From Leifsonia sp. CL147 (GTDB taxonomy: Bacteria > Actinomycetota > Actinomycetes > Actinomycetales > Microbacteriaceae), in contig NZ_FOTM01000023.1 in the NCBI RefSeq assembly GCF_900114565.1, positions 1-64,000 on the forward strand: a DNA stretch of 64,000 nucleotides, read 5' to 3'. The notes beneath the pieces are model-generated. The model was not told the origin of the DNA, did no database searches, and saw only the letters and a program-made list of their open reading frames with translations. Each line of letters begins with the position of its first letter. Positions within the stretch are counted from its first letter, which is position 1. Made by a program: the position numbers and the translations under genes. Shown piece by piece: positions 26,247 to 35,455 of the stretch.

Positions 26247-27407
26247 ATGTCCGACGTCTCTGCGAGCCGGTCGACATCGCCACTGCCTTCGCGCAATGAG
26301 TACACGGCCCTCGCCGTCATCATCCGGGATGCCGGCCTGCTCCGTCGCCGCTACGGGTACTACTGGACCAAACTGATCCTGGTACCGCTGCTCACCGTTG
26401 CACTGGGGTTCGCGTTCGTGGTGATCGGCGACAGCTGGTGGCAGATGTTCACTGCCGCCCTCTTCGCCTTCCTTTTCACCCAGATCGCCTTTTTGGGCCA
26501 TGATGCCGCGCACCGCCAGATCTTCCGCTCCGGCCGGTGGAACGACTGGGTCAGCCTGATCGTGGGCGACCTGTTCGTCGGGATGAGCTACGGCTGGTGG
26601 CAGCACAAGCACACCCGGCATCATGCCAACCCGAACCAGGAAGGCGCCGATCCGGACATCGACCTGCCTGTGATCGCGATTACGCCCCAGCAAGCGGCCG
26701 ATCGTTCTGTCGCGTTGCGCTGGCTCATCGGTCATCAGGGTTGGTTCTTCTTCCCGATCCTGTTGCTGGAAGGGGTGTCGTTGCACGCCTCGAGTGTGCG
26801 CCGGGTCCTCGCACGCGATCCGGTCAAGCGCCGACCGGTGGAGATCGCCTTCTTGGCGGTCCGCATCGTCGGCTACCTCACCTTGGTGTTGCTGGTGCTG
26901 ACCCCGGACAAGGCGGCGGTGTTCCTGGCTGTGCAACTGGGCCTCTTCGGCTTCTACATGGGGATGTCCTTCGCACCGAACCATAAAGGGATGCCGCTCG
27001 TGCCGCATGGGATCAAGCTCGACTTCTTACGCCGACAGGTGCTGATGAGCCGGAACATCCGCGGCAACCGAGTCTTGGACTTCATGATGGGCGGCCTGAA
27101 TTACCAGATCGAACATCATCTGTTCCCGTCGATGCCCCGGCCGCACCTTCGGCGTGCCGCGCCGACCATCCGCGCGTACTGCGAAGATCACGGCGTGCGG
27201 TACACCGAAACCGGGTTGCTGCACTCGTACGCCATCGTCACTGAGCACATCAATCGGGCGGGTTTGGGGGACAAGGACCCGTTCAGCTGCCCTCTCCTGG
27301 AATTGCGTCAAACATCGGATATTCCGGCTCGACTCTCGGGCGCCAAACCGAACCGGTCCAACGGCGATCCGGCGAGCGACCCTCGCACCGCGGCAACCGG
27401 GATCTGA
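26247..27407 (+). CDS. Membrane fatty acid desaturase (DesA-like)
   Basis: A 386-aa di-iron acyl-lipid desaturase that introduces a double bond into membrane fatty acids. The three histidine clusters are present: HDAAH, HKHTRHH and QIEHH, separated by four hydrophobic spans. This is the standard arrangement for front-end or acyl-lipid desaturases of actinobacteria. The ATG at 26247 has GGGG five bases upstream. It follows the DUF1611 gene by 77 bases, with no obvious functional link. Electrons would come from a ferredoxin encoded elsewhere. Confidence 0.9.
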   Translation: MSDVSASRSTSPLPSRNEYTALAVIIRDAGLLRRRYGYYWTKLILVPLLTVALGFAFVVIGDSWWQMFTAALFAFLFTQIAFLGHDAAHRQIFRSGRWNDWVSLIVGDLFVGMSYGWWQHKHTRHHANPNQEGADPDIDLPVIAITPQQAADRSVALRWLIGHQGWFFFPILLLEGVSLHASSVRRVLARDPVKRRPVEIAFLAVRIVGYLTLVLLVLTPDKAAVFLAVQLGLFGFYMGMSFAPNHKGMPLVPHGIKLDFLRRQVLMSRNIRGNRVLDFMMGGLNYQIEHHLFPSMPRPHLRRAAPTIRAYCEDHGVRYTETGLLHSYAIVTEHINRAGLGDKDPFSCPLLELRQTSDIPARLSGAKPNRSNGDPASDPRTAATGI

Positions 27408-27519
27408 AACGGGCACTGTTCCTCTCCGAGTTCGCCGCCCTGCGAGACCCGGTCTCGCGCTCCCATTACGGCCGCAGACCGCCCAAGGCAAGGTGCGCGC
27501 AACCGTCGACACGTGATAC

Positions 27520-27549
27520 TTTGCGCCGTACGATTTGCGGATACGCAAA
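27520..27549 (+). promoter_or_regulatory. TTTGCG operator cluster before the HTH gene
   Basis: TTTGCG occurs at 27520 and 27534, 14 bases apart, and CGCAAA at 27544-27549 completes a perfect inverted repeat with the second copy around GATA. The cluster lies 24 bases before the TTG start at 27573, as expected for autoregulation by the HTH protein of a toxin-antitoxin pair. Confidence 0.6.
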
Positions 27550-27572
27550 ACTGGTTTGGCGAGGAGGGAACG

Positions 27573-28562
27573 TTGGACGCCGCCAAGATCACGAAACGAG
27601 TGCGCGCGCTGGACGGGCTGACCCGTAGCGAGCTTGCGCGCCTTTCCGGGCTCGCGCCATCCACAGTGGGGCGCATCGAGGACGGAAAGCTCGACCCCAC
27701 GGTGAAGACTCTCGCGAGCATCCTGGAATCGACCGGTTTCAAGCCGTACGGAGACACCATCGTCTCGGCAGGGGACCCCGCAGCGGTCGCCGCGGCGCGG
27801 GTAGTACTCGAACGACGTGGCGTTCCTCAGAGCGCCCTGTTCCGAGCGGTGAACGCTGCGATGTCCGGTGTGCTCGCTACTGCCTCCTCGAGTGCCACCG
27901 CGGCTGCAGCCCCAGCTGCGTCTGTGAGCGCCGCGATTGCTCCAGCGGTCACCGCAACCACGACGTCGGTACTCCAGCCGATCGCCTCCGGAGTAGTGGC
28001 AGCGACGCAGCCCGTGGCCGAAGGTGTTACCGGTGTTGCGACCGCGATGGCGCGCTGGATCGATCGGTGGAGGAGGGCCGGCTGGGTAGCCGAGGACCCC
28101 GAGGACGACAACGTCACGGCGATCGGGGTGGCCGCCGGAAACGCTGCGAAGTTTGCCAGGCGATCGAGTTCGAGGCGCTACGTCGACCGTGCAGCGGCAT
28201 GGGAGATCCTCGCCCGACAGATCGGAGACGCCGGATTCGAGTACGCCGTGTCCGGGCTCGTCGCCGTGCGTGACAAGCGGGCTGGCACCGGCGCGACGGC
28301 GCCGATCATCTACGTGGATGACCCAGACGCGGTGATCCGAGAACTCAACCTGGCGGAATCGTCGCCGATCGACGGCGTGCTGCTCATCGCCCCATCACTC
28401 GACGAACTCGCGGGGGCAGAGGAGGAAGACGGCATCCGTTTCGTCTCCCAGGCGCAGGCGCTGCTGGACGCGTTCGCCTCTGGTGGGCGACAGCCCGAGA
28501 AGGCGGAGGCGATCGCAAGATCGTGGCGAACGAACCGGACCCCGGAGTCGATGACGCTGTGA
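27573..28562 (+). CDS. XRE-family HTH protein, putative antitoxin partner
   Basis: A 329-aa protein with an N-terminal helix-turn-helix (about 5-60: LTRSELARLSGLAPSTVGRI), a central Ala/Thr/Val-rich linker of about 90 residues, and a C-terminal domain with AWEILARQIGDAGFEYAVSG and APIIYVDDPDAVI. HTH proteins with this kind of C-terminal domain are found beside AbiEii-type nucleotidyltransferases. The start is TTG 27573, with GAGGAGGG four bases upstream. The downstream toxin-like gene begins inside its 3' end. Probable role: DNA-binding antitoxin and repressor. This is inference from layout and domain pattern. Confidence 0.75.
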   Translation: MDAAKITKRVRALDGLTRSELARLSGLAPSTVGRIEDGKLDPTVKTLASILESTGFKPYGDTIVSAGDPAAVAAARVVLERRGVPQSALFRAVNAAMSGVLATASSSATAAAAPAASVSAAIAPAVTATTTSVLQPIASGVVAATQPVAEGVTGVATAMARWIDRWRRAGWVAEDPEDDNVTAIGVAAGNAAKFARRSSSRRYVDRAAAWEILARQIGDAGFEYAVSGLVAVRDKRAGTGATAPIIYVDDPDAVIRELNLAESSPIDGVLLIAPSLDELAGAEEEDGIRFVSQAQALLDAFASGGRQPEKAEAIARSWRTNRTPESMTL

Positions 28563-29467
28563 ACGAGGTTCCGTTCAAGAGGCCCGGGGCCGAGCCACTG
28601 GAGCCGGCACGCGACCCGGAAGTCAGCTCCTCCCGACGAGCATTGATCGACGTCATCGTCGGCCTGGCCGCGCACAACGACGCCCTCACGGTTCTCGGCG
28701 GCCACGCCGTGATAGAGGTGACGCAGGACATTCCGAATCTTCCGCCGGACGACACTACCAGCGACGGCGACCTCGGCGTCACGCCGGAGTTGCTGGGCGA
28801 TGACCCGAAGATCAGCGAACGCATGGCGGAACTCGGCTACGAGGCCGCGAGGCCTGAGCGACCCGGCATATGGTCCCCGATCAGCCAACGGGATCGCGAC
28901 ATCCACCAGCGGGACAGCGTCGACCTGATCGCGCCATTCGAGGTCGCCTATCCGGAGGGCACGCGCAGGCCCACGCGCAGAGCGCGGGTGGGCGCACACG
29001 GTTCCCACGCGGTGTCGGCGACGCGCGGCACGGAGCTGAGCATCGTCGACCGGCGCCGGATGATGCTGCGGTCCTTCGATGGTGGGCCCGGCGTTGAGGT
29101 CAACGTCGCTGGACCCGCTGCGCTCCTGTGCGCCAAGGCATACAAGCTGCACGACCGGATGGATCCGCGGGAGTTGCGCCGCAACGGAGAGCGACTGCGC
29201 TCTAAGGACTTCGCCGACCTGTACCGGCTGACGCTCGCCATCTCGCCGGAGGATGCACGGACCGTCTTCAATGAGGGCGAGAACGCTGCGCGGATCGGTG
29301 ACGCCGTCAGGCTGGGCCGAGAGTACCTGCTCGAGATCCTGGACGACGACGAAGACGTTGCCGTCCGCGTCGCCGATGCGTGGGGGGACATCTCGCAGGA
29401 GAGCGCGTTCCGCGAGCACATCGCCAACTGGCGAGAGCGGTTCCGTGCCGAGGCCGGCCAGCAGTAG
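28523..29467 (+). CDS. Nucleotidyltransferase, AbiEii-like putative toxin
   Basis: A 314-aa protein with a DNA polymerase beta-type nucleotidyltransferase core. The GG motif is VLGGHAVI near residue 55 and the metal-binding pair lies in TSDGDLGV near 73-80; a later RLRSKDFADLYRL segment matches the conserved Lys-Asp region of AbiEii/MenT-type enzymes. Such toxins modify tRNA or other targets in type IV toxin-antitoxin or abortive-infection systems. The GTG start at 28523 overlaps the HTH gene by 40 bases, so the pair is coupled. Target and toxicity are unknown. Confidence 0.75.
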   Translation: MANEPDPGVDDAVNEVPFKRPGAEPLEPARDPEVSSSRRALIDVIVGLAAHNDALTVLGGHAVIEVTQDIPNLPPDDTTSDGDLGVTPELLGDDPKISERMAELGYEAARPERPGIWSPISQRDRDIHQRDSVDLIAPFEVAYPEGTRRPTRRARVGAHGSHAVSATRGTELSIVDRRRMMLRSFDGGPGVEVNVAGPAALLCAKAYKLHDRMDPRELRRNGERLRSKDFADLYRLTLAISPEDARTVFNEGENAARIGDAVRLGREYLLEILDDDEDVAVRVADAWGDISQESAFREHIANWRERFRAEAGQQ

Positions 29468-29692
29468 TCACCTCCCGTGAAGGGTCGCGGGCTCGGCCCG
29501 GCGGGACACCATGTAGGGCCTTCGCCCAATGCATCTGCAGATTGCCCTTACGCTCGGCGGAGCGGAATGACCGCAGCTTGCGTGCGCGAGCGATCACCCT
29601 CGCCGCCCTCACCTGCCTCGACGCCGCCTCTGCTGAACGGGTCGACCGCAATGGGGCTGTTGGTTACGGGCAACTCCTTGACCGCCTGGTCG

Positions 29693-29744
29693 TTGCCGAC
29701 GAGCGGGTGCAGGCCTTATCGTGTTGTTCCATGAAGCAATGGAA
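29693..29744 (+). promoter_or_regulatory. Leaderless promoter and operator of the ArsR-rhodanese gene
   Basis: TTGCCG at 29693-29698 and TATCGT at 29717-29722 are spaced 18 bases, which places the transcript start at or next to the ATG at 29731. No ribosome site precedes that ATG. TTCCAT and ATGGAA form a perfect inverted repeat at 29727-29744 around six bases and span the start codon, a fitting site for the ArsR protein to repress its own gene. Confidence 0.55.
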
Positions 29745-30402
29745 TAGCCGCGAACTGGACAAGCTTTCGGTCTACGATTCGCTGGCTGATGTCATCCGGG
29801 CGCTGGGGAACGCGCGGCGTCTCGAGCTGGTGGAGCTGCTCGCGCAGGGTGAGCATTCGGTGGATGCGCTGGCTCGGATGTCGGGGATGGGTGTGACGAC
29901 GGTGTCCGCTGCCCTGCAGACGCTGAAACAGGCCGGGTTGGTGAAGACGCGGCGGGAGCGGACGACGATCTTCTATCGGCTGGCCGGTTCGGATGTGGCG
30001 GAGTTGTATCTGGTGTCCAAGCGGGTCGGGTTGATGCGGTATCCGCAGCTGCGGGAGTCGTTGACCGACTATATGGAGGCGGCGCCGGCCGGTGCCGGGG
30101 TGCCGCTGATCGATCCTGCGTCGGTGACGGGGGAGATGACGGTGATCGACGTGCGACCGCGGCAGGAGTACGAGGCGGGTCATTTCCCTGGGGCGGTGTC
30201 GATCCCGTTGCACGAGCTCCGCGTTCGGCATTCGGAGGTTCCGCGGACCGGAGTGGTCGTCTATTGCCGTGGCGAGTTCTGTCGGATGGCCCGGGAAGCG
30301 GCGGTGTTCCTGCGCGAGCGGGGCGTGGATGCGGCGGCGATGGAGGAGGGCGTGATCGAGTGGCGGGCAGCGGGGGAGTACGACCTTGACGCCATCGCCT
30401 GA
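29731..30402 (+). CDS. ArsR-family HTH regulator fused to a rhodanese domain
   Basis: A 223-aa two-domain regulator. Residues 1-110 are a winged HTH of the ArsR type (DALARMSGMGVTTVSAALQT LKQAGLV); residues about 115-220 form a rhodanese domain with VIDVRPRQEYEAGHFPGA and the active-site loop YCRGEFCRMA. The Cys of that loop can carry sulfane sulfur, so the protein may sense reactive sulfur or thiol stress, as shown for other sulfur-responsive ArsR proteins. The gene seems leaderless. The downstream MFS gene starts inside its last codons, so the regulator likely controls an efflux or uptake pump. Confidence 0.88.
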   Translation: MKQWNSRELDKLSVYDSLADVIRALGNARRLELVELLAQGEHSVDALARMSGMGVTTVSAALQTLKQAGLVKTRRERTTIFYRLAGSDVAELYLVSKRVGLMRYPQLRESLTDYMEAAPAGAGVPLIDPASVTGEMTVIDVRPRQEYEAGHFPGAVSIPLHELRVRHSEVPRTGVVVYCRGEFCRMAREAAVFLRERGVDAAAMEEGVIEWRAAGEYDLDAIA

Positions 30403-31651
30403 CGCCTCCGCGCTCGCCCGCTCGATCGCGACGGATGACGATGCGCGGCGCGCTGTCCAGCGGCGCACGCTCACGGTCGTGGTCGTCAGCCAGATCCTCG
30501 GCGGCGCCGGGCTGGCCGCCGGTGTCACCGTCGGTGCGCTGCTGGCCCAGCAGATGCTCGGCAGTGACAGCCTGGCCGGTCTGCCGACTGCGCTGTTCAC
30601 TCTCGGTTCGGCGCTGGCGGCATTCCTGGTCGGCCGCTTCAGTCAACGTTGGGGGCGTCGGATCGGGTTGGGGCTCGGGTTCGCTGCCGGGGGTGTCGGC
30701 GCGATCGGCGTCGTCGTCGCGGCCGTGACCGGTAGTGTCCCGCTGTTGTTCATCGCCCTGTTCATCTACGGCGCCGGCACCGCGACCAACCTGCAGGCGC
30801 GCTACGCCGGCACCGATCTCGCCCTGCCCGCCCAGCGCGGCACCGCCGTCAGCGTGGCGATGGTGTCCACGACCGTGGGCGCGGTCGCAGGGCCGAACCT
30901 CGTCGACCCGCTCGGCGGATTGGCACAGTCACTGAGCATCCCGGCCCTCGCCGGCCCCTTCTTGCTCGCCGCGGTCGCCTACCTCGCCGCGGGGATCGTA
31001 CTGCTGTCCCTGCTGCGCCCCGATCCCCTCTTGGTCGCACGGCAGTTCGACGCGCCGGCCCAGGCCCACGAGTCCGATCCCCTCCCGCGTGCCCGCGCGG
31101 GTGTGTTCGTCGGGGCGACCGTGATGGTGCTCACGCAGGTGGCGATGGTGGCGATCATGACGATGACGCCCGTGCACATGCGCGCTCACGACTTCGGGAT
31201 GGGTGCGGTCGGGCTGGTGATCGGCATCCACATCGGCGCCATGTATCTGCCGTCCCTGGTGACGGGTTTCCTGGTCGACAAGGTCGGGCGCACGCCGATG
31301 GCGATCGCCTCCGGCGTCACACTGCTGCTGGCAGGTATCGTCGCTGCGCTCGCCCCGGGCGATTCCCTGGGTCTGCTGATCCTCGCCCTGATCCTGCTCG
31401 GCCTCGGCTGGAACTTCGGCCTGATCGCCGGCACCGCCCTTGTGGTCGACGCGACGGAACCCGTGAATCGGGCACGAACCCAAGGGACCATCGACGTGCT
31501 GGTCGCTCTCGCGGGCGCGGGTGGAGGTGCAGCCTCCGGCATGGTCATGGCCGCGACCGACTTCAGCACCCTCTCACTCGCCGGCGGGATCCTTGCGCTG
31601 CTGCTCATCCCGGTCCTGCTGTGGGCACGCCGCGCCAGGGAGGCGTTGTGA
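30386..31651 (+). CDS. MFS transporter linked to the ArsR-rhodanese gene
   Basis: A 421-aa membrane protein with about 12 helices; FLVGRFSQRWGRRIGLGLGF is the MFS signature after helix 2, and VGRTPMAIASG marks the second half. The start is TTG 30386 with GGGGGAG eight bases upstream, overlapping the regulator gene by 17 bases. ArsR-rhodanese genes are often followed by MFS carriers, so control by that regulator is probable. The substrate is unknown. Confidence 0.86.
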   Translation: MTPSPDASALARSIATDDDARRAVQRRTLTVVVVSQILGGAGLAAGVTVGALLAQQMLGSDSLAGLPTALFTLGSALAAFLVGRFSQRWGRRIGLGLGFAAGGVGAIGVVVAAVTGSVPLLFIALFIYGAGTATNLQARYAGTDLALPAQRGTAVSVAMVSTTVGAVAGPNLVDPLGGLAQSLSIPALAGPFLLAAVAYLAAGIVLLSLLRPDPLLVARQFDAPAQAHESDPLPRARAGVFVGATVMVLTQVAMVAIMTMTPVHMRAHDFGMGAVGLVIGIHIGAMYLPSLVTGFLVDKVGRTPMAIASGVTLLLAGIVAALAPGDSLGLLILALILLGLGWNFGLIAGTALVVDATEPVNRARTQGTIDVLVALAGAGGGAASGMVMAATDFSTLSLAGGILALLLIPVLLWARRAREAL

Positions 31652-31747
31652 CGTATGCATCCGCGGGATCGGACTCATCGGGGACCGGTTCGGCTCTGTG
31701 GTCATCGCGACCGGCCACAGGCTGACGATCCCGAGCGTGAGCGAGGA

Positions 31748-32989
31748 ATGACTGCATCGCGCCCGATCCGTCTGGGGCTGCGCGAGAACGCGGCGCAGTT
31801 CATCCTGCTCGTAGCCGTGAACGCGCTGGTCGGCGGGATGGTGGGCCAGCAGCAGACGATCCTGCCCCTGCTGGCCGAACGCACCTTTCACTTGACCGGG
31901 TACGCGTTCATCTTCGCGTACGTCGCAGCGTTCGGCGTCACCAAGGCGGCAACCAACTACCTCGCCGGCACTCTCGCCGATCGGTTCGGCCGCAAACCCG
32001 TCCTCGTCACCGGATGGCTGTTCGCCCTCCCCGTGCCGCTGCTGATCATCTGGGCACCGTCCTGGGGCTGGGTCGTCTTCGCCAACATTCTGCTCGGCGT
32101 CAACCAGGGCCTGTCCTGGTCGACCACAGTGATGATGAAGATCGACCTGGTCGGCCCCCGTCAACGCGGACTGGCCATGGGACTGAACGAGGCCGCAGGC
32201 TACGGAGCAGTCGCGGTCACCTCGCTCCTGGCCGGGATGCTCGCCGAACAGTACGGACTGCGCCCCGCGCCGTTCCTGCTCGGACTCAGCTACGCGGTCC
32301 TCGCGCTGATCCTCTCGACCGTGTTCATCCGGGAAACCCGCGACCACGTCGCACTCGAATCCTCGACGATGCAGCCGGCAGAGCCGGGTCTGACGAACGC
32401 CCGCATCTTCGCCGACACGACCTGGCGACAACCCGCCCTTTCCGCCGCCAGCCAGGCAGGACTGGTGAACAATCTCAACTTCGGGCTCTCCTGGGGCGTC
32501 TTCCCTCTCCTCTTCGCCGGCGCAGGATTGAACGTCGCCCAGATCGCCCTCCTCGTCGCGCTCTATCCCGCCGTCTGGGGTCTCGGCCAGCTCGCCACCG
32601 GGTGGCTCTCCGACCGATGGGGCCGAAAACCCTTCGTCGCTCTCGGCATGATCCTCCAGGCCGCCGCTCTTGCCGCCATCGCGGCATCCCCCGGGTTCGC
32701 CGGCTGGGCATGCGGCGCGATCGTGCTGGGACTCGGCACCGCGATGGTCTACCCGGTACTGCTCGCAGTCGTCGGCGACGTCGCCCATCCAACCTGGCGT
32801 GCCCGCGCCCTCGGGGTCTATCGGTTGTGGCGCGACCTCGGGTACGCGTTCGGAGCGCTCGTCGGCGGTCTCATCGCCGACGCATTCGGCCTCACCGCCG
32901 CAGTGTGGGCGGCCGCCGTACTCTCGCTCCTGTCCGCGGGAGTCGTCATGACCCGGATGTATGAAACGCATCCCCGTCCGGGTCCGTAG
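31748..32989 (+). CDS. Second MFS transporter
   Basis: A 413-aa, 12-helix transporter with the MFS signature GTLADRFGRKPVLVTGWLF and, in the second half, TGWLSDRWGRKPFVALG. It differs clearly from the MFS protein encoded just upstream and shows no sign of a recent duplication. The ATG at 31748 follows the previous stop by 96 bases, and a short CTGTGG/CCACAG inverted repeat lies in that gap. Co-transcription with the ArsR-rhodanese gene is possible. Substrate unknown. Confidence 0.86.
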   Translation: MTASRPIRLGLRENAAQFILLVAVNALVGGMVGQQQTILPLLAERTFHLTGYAFIFAYVAAFGVTKAATNYLAGTLADRFGRKPVLVTGWLFALPVPLLIIWAPSWGWVVFANILLGVNQGLSWSTTVMMKIDLVGPRQRGLAMGLNEAAGYGAVAVTSLLAGMLAEQYGLRPAPFLLGLSYAVLALILSTVFIRETRDHVALESSTMQPAEPGLTNARIFADTTWRQPALSAASQAGLVNNLNFGLSWGVFPLLFAGAGLNVAQIALLVALYPAVWGLGQLATGWLSDRWGRKPFVALGMILQAAALAAIAASPGFAGWACGAIVLGLGTAMVYPVLLAVVGDVAHPTWRARALGVYRLWRDLGYAFGALVGGLIADAFGLTAAVWAAAVLSLLSAGVVMTRMYETHPRPGP

Positions 32990-33104
32990 GACAGCCCGCC
33001 GATCGGCACCCCCCGGAGACTCGACGATCCCGGGGGCTTTCCACTGCTTCACCAGAGGGACACTACGGTGGGAAAAGCGCCGGGCGGCGCGGAGGGGAGG
33101 GACG

Positions 33105-33860
33105 ATGGCCACGTCGCAGGGCGAGCCTGGGACGATGCGTCGCTTCCACGAGAAGTTCGTCGTCGAGCTCAGAACGGCGCCCGCGTCCTCCCGCCGGAAC
33201 CTCTACATCCTGTCCATCGTGCTCGGCGCCGCCGGGTTGATCGCTTTCCTCGTGGTCCTCGACTCCGTGCGCGAGAGCGACGGGCTCTCGGCGATCGACA
33301 AGCCGGTGCAGGCCTGGTTGGAGGGAATGCGGTCGCCGGCGCTGACGGTCGTCATGACGGTCGTCGCGACCATCTTCGGTCCGATCGCGCTTCCCATCAT
33401 CGTGCTGGTCACCACGGTGTGGTGGGGTTTCGCCGCGAGGCATGCGTGGCGTCCGCTTCTGCTCGCCGGAGGCATGCTGGTCGGTGTCGCGACCGTCCAG
33501 ATCCTGGCTCCGGTCATCGGCCGCGAGCGGCCGCCGATCACCTCGATGCTGCTCGCGGTGGACCACACTCCCTCGTTCCCGTCCGGACACGTGATGGGTG
33601 CGACCGACTTCCTCCTGATCACGACATATCTGGTCTTCTCGCGCCGCAGGCATCCGGTGTCGGCTGCGATTGCTTTCGTCGTGTCGGCCGCGCTGGCCAT
33701 CCTGACCGCCGCGTCGCGGGTGTATCTGGGCTACCACTGGGCGACGGATGCGTTGGCCGCGATGTCGCTCTCGCTGATCGTGGTCGGGGGTGTGATCGCG
33801 GTGGACACGTGGCGCACCGTCAGGGTCCCGACGTCGGGCCCACTGGCGGGCGGCGCTTAG
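33105..33860 (+). CDS. PAP2-family membrane phosphatase
   Basis: A 251-aa lipid-phosphatase-like protein with about five or six membrane helices. The three phosphatase motifs are RERPPI (the C-terminal end of motif 1), PSFPSGH and SRVYLGYHWATD, where the last two His are catalytic. It probably dephosphorylates undecaprenyl diphosphate or phosphatidic acid at the outer face of the membrane. The ribosome site GGAGGGGAGGG sits just before the ATG. Its TAG stop overlaps the stop of the convergent DUF1206 gene by three bases. Confidence 0.87.
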   Translation: MATSQGEPGTMRRFHEKFVVELRTAPASSRRNLYILSIVLGAAGLIAFLVVLDSVRESDGLSAIDKPVQAWLEGMRSPALTVVMTVVATIFGPIALPIIVLVTTVWWGFAARHAWRPLLLAGGMLVGVATVQILAPVIGRERPPITSMLLAVDHTPSFPSGHVMGATDFLLITTYLVFSRRRHPVSAAIAFVVSAALAILTAASRVYLGYHWATDALAAMSLSLIVVGGVIAVDTWRTVRVPTSGPLAGGA

Positions 33861-34681
33861 AGCAGGGCCAGTCTCGCTCGGAAGAAGGCGTAGATTCCGT
33901 AGGCGATCCACCCGACGCCGATGGCGATCAGCACGAACGCGCCGAACGGAACGCTCAAGAACGACTTCAGCGCGCCATCCAGTCCGGTCGTCTTGCCGGG
34001 ATCGTTGGTCGAGGCACCCACGATGAACAGCACTCCGACGGCACCGAGTGCCACGCCGCGGGCGATATAACCGACGACTCCGAGAACCTTCACCGCGGTG
34101 CCCCGAGCGCCGGAGGGAACCCGGATGTCTCGGTCGAACCGCTGCGTGACGCCCTTGAACACCATGAAGCCGCCGACGCCCAGGAGGGCGAGCCCGATCG
34201 CGACCACCAGGAAGATGCCGCCCGGGGTCGAAAGCAGCTTCGCGCCGAACTGGCTGGTGGATTGGGCTGAGCTCGCTCCGCTGCCGTTCGCGAAGACGTA
34301 GGCGGTGTAGGCGAGGACGAGATACACGACTCCTTTGACCACGTTCTCCACGATGTGGGTCGCACGCGCGCGGGCCCCTTCCCAGGAGCGGTCGAGGAAG
34401 GCGCTGAGCAGCAGCCAGAGACCGAGCGCGGCGAAACAGACGGCGGCCGCCCACAACAGGAACTGCCCGCCTGGTGCATGGGCGAGCTCCGCGAACGCTC
34501 CGGACTGGTCCGCCTCCCTGCCCCCGCCCGTACCGGTCGCCAGAGCGATCGCGATCGAGCCGATGAGGATGTGCAGGAGACCGCTGGCCACGAAGCCGGC
34601 GCGGGCGAACCCGCGTACGACGCTGCTGTTCTTGGCCGTGCGAACCGCCTGCTTCGCTGTAGGGCTCATCGGGCTCAGCAT
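33857..34681 (-). CDS. DUF1206 membrane protein
   Basis: A 274-aa protein with six hydrophobic helices arranged as three repeats of two, the pattern of DUF1206. Pairs such as GFARAGFVASGLLHILIG, VVKGVVYLVLAYTAYVFA and GYIARGVALGAVGVLFI show the repeated GxxARG-like start. Function is unknown. The ATG at 34681 is the longest; one at 34669 is possible, and neither has a clear ribosome site. It is convergent with the first PAP2 gene and divergent from the second, with a CTCAG/CTGAG inverted repeat (34674-34687) over its start. Confidence 0.8.
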   Translation of the reverse strand: MLSPMSPTAKQAVRTAKNSSVVRGFARAGFVASGLLHILIGSIAIALATGTGGGREADQSGAFAELAHAPGGQFLLWAAAVCFAALGLWLLLSAFLDRSWEGARARATHIVENVVKGVVYLVLAYTAYVFANGSGASSAQSTSQFGAKLLSTPGGIFLVVAIGLALLGVGGFMVFKGVTQRFDRDIRVPSGARGTAVKVLGVVGYIARGVALGAVGVLFIVGASTNDPGKTTGLDGALKSFLSVPFGAFVLIAIGVGWIAYGIYAFFRARLALL

Positions 34682-34708
34682 ACTGAGGGACGAGCCTACG
34701 ATCGGATG

Positions 34709-35455
34709 ATGGACGAGAACATTCAGGACGCCGTCGAGAGCGACGCGCCGGGTGAGGTGCGCATCGCCCGAGTCTGGTGGGTCGTGTCCGGCGTCGTCGC
34801 ACTTCTGCTCGTCGTCCTGCTCGCGGCCGTGATCTTCTACCGGCAGGCCGACAAGCCGTTCGGCTTCGAGGTCGAGTGGATGGGGGAGCTGGTCGAAGCA
34901 CGCGCCCCGGTGTGGACCGTCCCCGCACTCGTCCTCAGCTGGATCGGCGGCGGGATCGCCTCGCTCCTTCTCGTGCCGCTCGTCATCGTGGGTGGCCTGC
35001 TGATCTGGCGGCGCCCCTGGGGCGCCCTCTATTACGTGATCGCGGCCGTGACGAGTGTGACGCTGACGACGATCATCAAGAATCTCGTCGGTCGTCCGAG
35101 GCCCACGGAGATCCTCGTCACCCCCGACTTCGGGTCGTTCCCGTCCGGTCACAGCGCGAACGCGGCGCTCATCGCGACGACGCTCAGCCTCATCTTCTGG
35201 CGGGTCTGGGTCTGGGTCGGCGGCGCGATCTACACGGTGCTCATGATGCTCAGCAGGACGTACCTCGGTGCCCACTGGATCTCGGACACCGTCGGCGGAA
35301 TGCTCGTCGGGGCCGGAGTCGCGGTCATCCTCTGGGCGCCCTTCGCCTTCCGGCTGTACCGGGAACGACGATTGCCCCATCCGCCGATCTGGGTGAAGGT
35401 CGAGCGGAACCCGTCGAGCCCTCACGCGGATGAGGCGATCGGTCGCGGATCATGA
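34709..35455 (+). CDS. Second PAP2-family membrane phosphatase
   Basis: A 248-aa relative of the protein at 33105 with complete motifs: KNLVGRPRP, SFPSGHSAN and SRTYLGAHWISD. About six hydrophobic helices are visible. It should release phosphate from a lipid phosphate or diphosphate outside the membrane. Two adjacent ATG codons (34706 and 34709) can start it; no strong ribosome site is present. Its TGA overlaps the MFS start at 35452 (ATGA), so the two are coupled. Confidence 0.87.
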   Translation: MDENIQDAVESDAPGEVRIARVWWVVSGVVALLLVVLLAAVIFYRQADKPFGFEVEWMGELVEARAPVWTVPALVLSWIGGGIASLLLVPLVIVGGLLIWRRPWGALYYVIAAVTSVTLTTIIKNLVGRPRPTEILVTPDFGSFPSGHSANAALIATTLSLIFWRVWVWVGGAIYTVLMMLSRTYLGAHWISDTVGGMLVGAGVAVILWAPFAFRLYRERRLPHPPIWVKVERNPSSPHADEAIGRGS

